Part shown: positions 61,701-64,000 of the stretch, one piece after another
How the letters are laid out: every line of letters begins with the position of its first letter
How positions within the stretch are numbered: the first letter of the stretch is position 1
Position numbers and translations under genes: made by a program
Notes under the pieces: model-generated
Database searches by the model: none
What the model was told of the DNA's origin: nothing
Seen by the model: the letters and a program-made list of their open reading frames with translations, nothing else
Assembly: GCF_029894425.1 (NCBI RefSeq)
Contig: NZ_JARXYJ010000001.1
Coordinates: 6,964,501-7,028,500 of the forward strand
Direction of reading: 5' to 3'
From: Streptomyces sp. SAI-127
GTDB lineage: Bacteria; Actinomycetota; Actinomycetes; Streptomycetales; Streptomycetaceae
Length of the DNA stretch: 64,000 nt

Positions 61701-62966
61701 GTGGTCGACGCGGATCAGACATTTGTCATCGTCGGAGGAGGTCTCGCCGGCGCGAAGGCGGCCGAGACACTCCGCACGGAGGGCTTCACCGGCCGCGTGA
61801 TACTGATCTGCGACGAACGCGACCACCCCTACGAGCGCCCGCCGCTCTCCAAGGGCTACCTCCTCGGCAAGGAGGAGCGCGACAGCGTCTTCGTCCACGA
61901 ACCCGCCTGGTACGCGCGCAACGACATCGAGCTGCACCTCGGCGAGACCGTGGACGCCATCGACCGTGCGGCGAAGACGGTCCGCTTCGGCGAGGACGGC
62001 ACCGTCGTCCGCTACGACAAGCTGCTGCTGGCGACGGGCGCGGAGCCGCGCCGGCTGGACATCCCGGGGACCGATCTCGCGGGCGTCCATCACCTGCGCC
62101 GCCTCGCCCACGCCGAGCGCCTCAAGGGTGTCCTGGCCACCCTGGGCAGGGACAACGGTCACCTTGTGATCGCCGGCGCCGGCTGGATCGGCCTGGAGGT
62201 CGCGGCGGCGGCCCGGGAGTACGGCGCCGAGGTCACCGTCGTCGAGCCCCTGTCGACCCCCCTGTACTCGGTCCTCGGCCCCGAGCTCGGCAACCTCTTC
62301 GCCGAGCTGCACCGCGAGCGTGGTGTCCGCTTCCACTTCGGGGCCAGACTGACGGAGATCGTCGGGCAGGACGGCATGGTCCTCGCGGCCCGTACCGACG
62401 ACGGCGAGGAGCATCCCGCGCACGACGTCCTCGCGGCGGTCGGCGCGGCCCCCCGCGTCGCTCTCGCGGAGGCGGCCGGGCTCGAACTGGCGGACCGGGC
62501 GCACGGCGGCGGTGTCGCCGTGGACGCACAACTGCGCACCTCCGACCCGGACATCTACGCGGCGGGCGACGTGGCCTCCTTCCACCACGCCCTCTTCGGC
62601 AACCGGCTGCGGGTCGAGCACTGGGCCAACGCGCTCAACGGCGGCCCTGCGGCGGCGCGAGCGATGCTGGGCCGCCAGGTGACGTACGACCGGGTGCCCT
62701 ACTTCTTCTCCGACCAGTACGACCTGGGAATGGAGTACAGCGGCTGGGCACCCCCGGGCTCGTACGACGAAGTGGTGATCCGGGGAGACGCCGGGAAGCG
62801 GGAGTTCATCGCCTTCTGGGTGAAGCAGGGCCGTGTGCTGGCCGGGATGAACGTCAACGTGTGGGACGTCACAGAGCCGATTCAGGGACTGATCCGATCC
62901 AGGGCTCAGGTGGACACGGAGGCACTGGCGGACCCGCACGTTCCCCTCGTCAGCCTCGTCCCGTAG
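61701..62966 (+). CDS. FAD-dependent oxidoreductase, ferredoxin-reductase-like
   Basis: 421 residues. FAD-binding FVIVGGGLAGAKAAETLR, YERPPLSKGYLLG, ATGAEPRRLDIPG, NAD(P)-binding VIAGAGWIGLEVAAAARE and the YAAGDVAS motif place it in the bacterial ferredoxin/rubredoxin reductase group of pyridine nucleotide-disulfide reductases without the redox disulfide. The C-terminal reductase domain is intact. GTG 61701 follows GAGGAGG. Its electron acceptor is unknown; there is no ferredoxin gene beside it. Confidence 0.92.
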   Translation: MVDADQTFVIVGGGLAGAKAAETLRTEGFTGRVILICDERDHPYERPPLSKGYLLGKEERDSVFVHEPAWYARNDIELHLGETVDAIDRAAKTVRFGEDGTVVRYDKLLLATGAEPRRLDIPGTDLAGVHHLRRLAHAERLKGVLATLGRDNGHLVIAGAGWIGLEVAAAAREYGAEVTVVEPLSTPLYSVLGPELGNLFAELHRERGVRFHFGARLTEIVGQDGMVLAARTDDGEEHPAHDVLAAVGAAPRVALAEAAGLELADRAHGGGVAVDAQLRTSDPDIYAAGDVASFHHALFGNRLRVEHWANALNGGPAAARAMLGRQVTYDRVPYFFSDQYDLGMEYSGWAPPGSYDEVVIRGDAGKREFIAFWVKQGRVLAGMNVNVWDVTEPIQGLIRSRAQVDTEALADPHVPLVSLVP

Positions 62967-62983
62967 GTGTCAGTACCTCCCCG

Positions 62984-62989
62984 TAGACT
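62984..62989 (+). promoter_or_regulatory. -10 element for a leaderless dnaG transcript
   Basis: TAGACT ends 6 nt before the GTG start codon at 62996; no ribosome-binding site is present. The predicted transcript starts at or next to the start codon. Confidence 0.65.
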
Positions 62990-62995
62990 TCACGC

Positions 62996-64000
62996 GTGGC
63001 AGGACGGATCAACGACGAGGACGTGAAGGCGGTACGGGACGCGGTCCCGATCGACGCCGTGGTGTCCGAGTACCTCCAGCTGCGCAACGCGGGCGGTGGC
63101 AACCTCAAGGGCCTGTGTCCCTTCCACGACGAGAAGTCGCCGTCCTTCCAGGTCAGTCCGAGCAAGGGCCTCTTCCACTGCTTCGGCTGCCAGGAGGGCG
63201 GCGACACCATCACATTCGTGATGAAGGTCGACCACCTCTCCTTCTCCGAGGCGGTCGAGCGCCTGGCGGGCCAGGCCGGCATCACCCTGCGGTACGAGGA
63301 GGGCGGCTACAACCCCTCCCACCAGCGCGGCGAGCGCATCCGCCTGGTCGAGGCCCACAAGATCGCCGCCGACTGGTACATGGAGCAGCTGGCCACCGGC
63401 CCGGAGGCCGACACCGGCCGCCAGTTCCTCGCCGAGCGCGGCTTCGACCAGGCCGCCGCCGCGCACTTCTCCGTCGGCTACAGCCCCCAGGGCTGGGACC
63501 ACCTCACCCGCTTCCTGCGCGGCAAGGGCTTCACCGACAAGGAGCTCCTGCTCTCCGGTCTCTCCCAGGAAGGCCGCCGCGGCCCCATCGACCGCTTCCG
63601 CGGCCGTCTGATGTGGCCCATCCGCGACATCGGCGGAGACGTCGTCGGCTTCGGCGCACGCAAGCTCTACGAGGCGGACAACGGCCCCAAGTACCTCAAC
63701 ACGCCCGACACGGCGATCTACCGGAAGTCCCAGGTCCTCTACGGCATCGACCTCGCGAAGAAGGACATCGCCAAGGCGTCCCGCGCGGTCGTCGTCGAGG
63801 GCTACACCGACGTCATGGCCTGCCACCTCGCCGGCGTGACGACCGCGATCGCGACCTGCGGCACGGCCTTCGGCGGCGACCACATCAAGATCCTGCGCCG
63901 GCTGCTGATGGACAACGGCTCGGCCCGCGTGATCTTCACCTTCGACGGCGACGCGGCCGGCCAGAAAGCGGCCCTGCGCGCCTTCGAGGACGACCAGAAG
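62996..64000 (+). CDS. dnaG: DNA primase DnaG (3' end outside the window)
   Basis: 335 codons of the N-terminal part are present and the frame stays open to the end. The CHC2 zinc domain has Cys41, His44, Cys62 and Cys65 (CPFHDEKSP and HCFGCQEGG). The TOPRIM domain has Glu268 in VVVEGYTDVMA and Asp317 and Asp319 in FTFDGDAAG. It makes RNA primers for Okazaki fragments. The GTG start (MAGRINDEDV) at 62996 is set by family conservation. Confidence 0.96.
   Translation, partial: MAGRINDEDVKAVRDAVPIDAVVSEYLQLRNAGGGNLKGLCPFHDEKSPSFQVSPSKGLFHCFGCQEGGDTITFVMKVDHLSFSEAVERLAGQAGITLRYEEGGYNPSHQRGERIRLVEAHKIAADWYMEQLATGPEADTGRQFLAERGFDQAAAAHFSVGYSPQGWDHLTRFLRGKGFTDKELLLSGLSQEGRRGPIDRFRGRLMWPIRDIGGDVVGFGARKLYEADNGPKYLNTPDTAIYRKSQVLYGIDLAKKDIAKASRAVVVEGYTDVMACHLAGVTTAIATCGTAFGGDHIKILRRLLMDNGSARVIFTFDGDAAGQKAALRAFEDDQK

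Noticed and set aside
61549..61800. Small plus-strand frame before the FAD oxidoreductase gene
   Set aside because: It overlaps the certain start of the oxidoreductase in another frame and has no conserved features, though a six-codon frame with a good ribosome-binding site within it is noted.

Overview
This window reads as a chromosomal core segment from a Streptomyces-type actinobacterium. GC content is very high, third codon positions are almost all G or C, GTG and TTG starts are common, and several genes look leaderless. The gene content (recO, uppS, zur-znuBCA, glyS, dusB, ppdK, nirBD, nasA, dgt, dnaG) is typical of the conserved Streptomyces arm. No rRNA, tRNA, insertion sequence, prophage, CRISPR array or origin was recognised.

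Layout. 1-9.4 kb: end of a D-amino-acid-oxidase-like gene, recO, uppS, a secreted M4 protease, the zinc-uptake operon znuA-znuC-znuB with its repressor zur (two Zur-box palindromes before znuA), and glyS. 9.4-22.1 kb: small-molecule transport and regulation, with a LysE exporter that looks frameshifted near its end, an aldo/keto reductase with a strong operator palindrome and a TetR regulator, an MFS/XRE divergent pair, a 1438-residue P-type ATPase, a second MFS exporter and dusB. 22.6-29.3 kb: a membrane sulfatase/LTA-synthase-like enzyme and a two-gene glycoside hydrolase operon divergent from a ROK regulator. 29.7-36 kb: ppdK, an Excalibur protein, a two-component system and a carbonic anhydrase. 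36-41.6 kb: a SulP transporter coupled to the carbonic anhydrase, two SDRs, LysE and TetR. 41.6-45.8 kb: the nitrite reductase operon. 46-52 kb: a phosphotransferase, a class F sortase with a probable dedicated surface protein, a SoxR-type reductase gene, a VOC protein, a second M4 protease and a gamma-glutamylcyclotransferase-like protein. 52.5-64 kb: nitrate reductase nasA, a three-gene adenylation/membrane flavoprotein/crotonase cluster, a SanA-like protein, a sirohydrochlorin chelatase, dgt, a ferredoxin-reductase-like enzyme and the start of dnaG.

How genes work together. Nitrate assimilation is spread over 18 kb: nasA (nitrate to nitrite), nirBD (nitrite to ammonium), a separate flavoprotein that may feed NasA, and a CbiX/SirB chelatase that could supply siroheme. 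All three transcription units carry GlnR-like pentamers at 11-bp steps ending 11-13 bp before the start codon, and the nirB-operon and nasA leaders share a second identical spaced motif.

The best candidate for an undescribed system is 54953-58497. A stand-alone amino-acid-type adenylation enzyme without a carrier domain is translationally coupled to a six-helix membrane flavoprotein with heme-ligand-like histidines and an FAD/NAD(P) module, followed by an enoyl-CoA hydratase. It resembles a split form of the fungal TmpL/TmpA membrane redox proteins. Other points of interest are a 19-codon mini-ORF that copies the RecO N-terminus and overlaps the recO start, the sortase/substrate pair, an in-frame minisatellite in the SulP tail, and paired palindromes between the ROK gene and ppdK.
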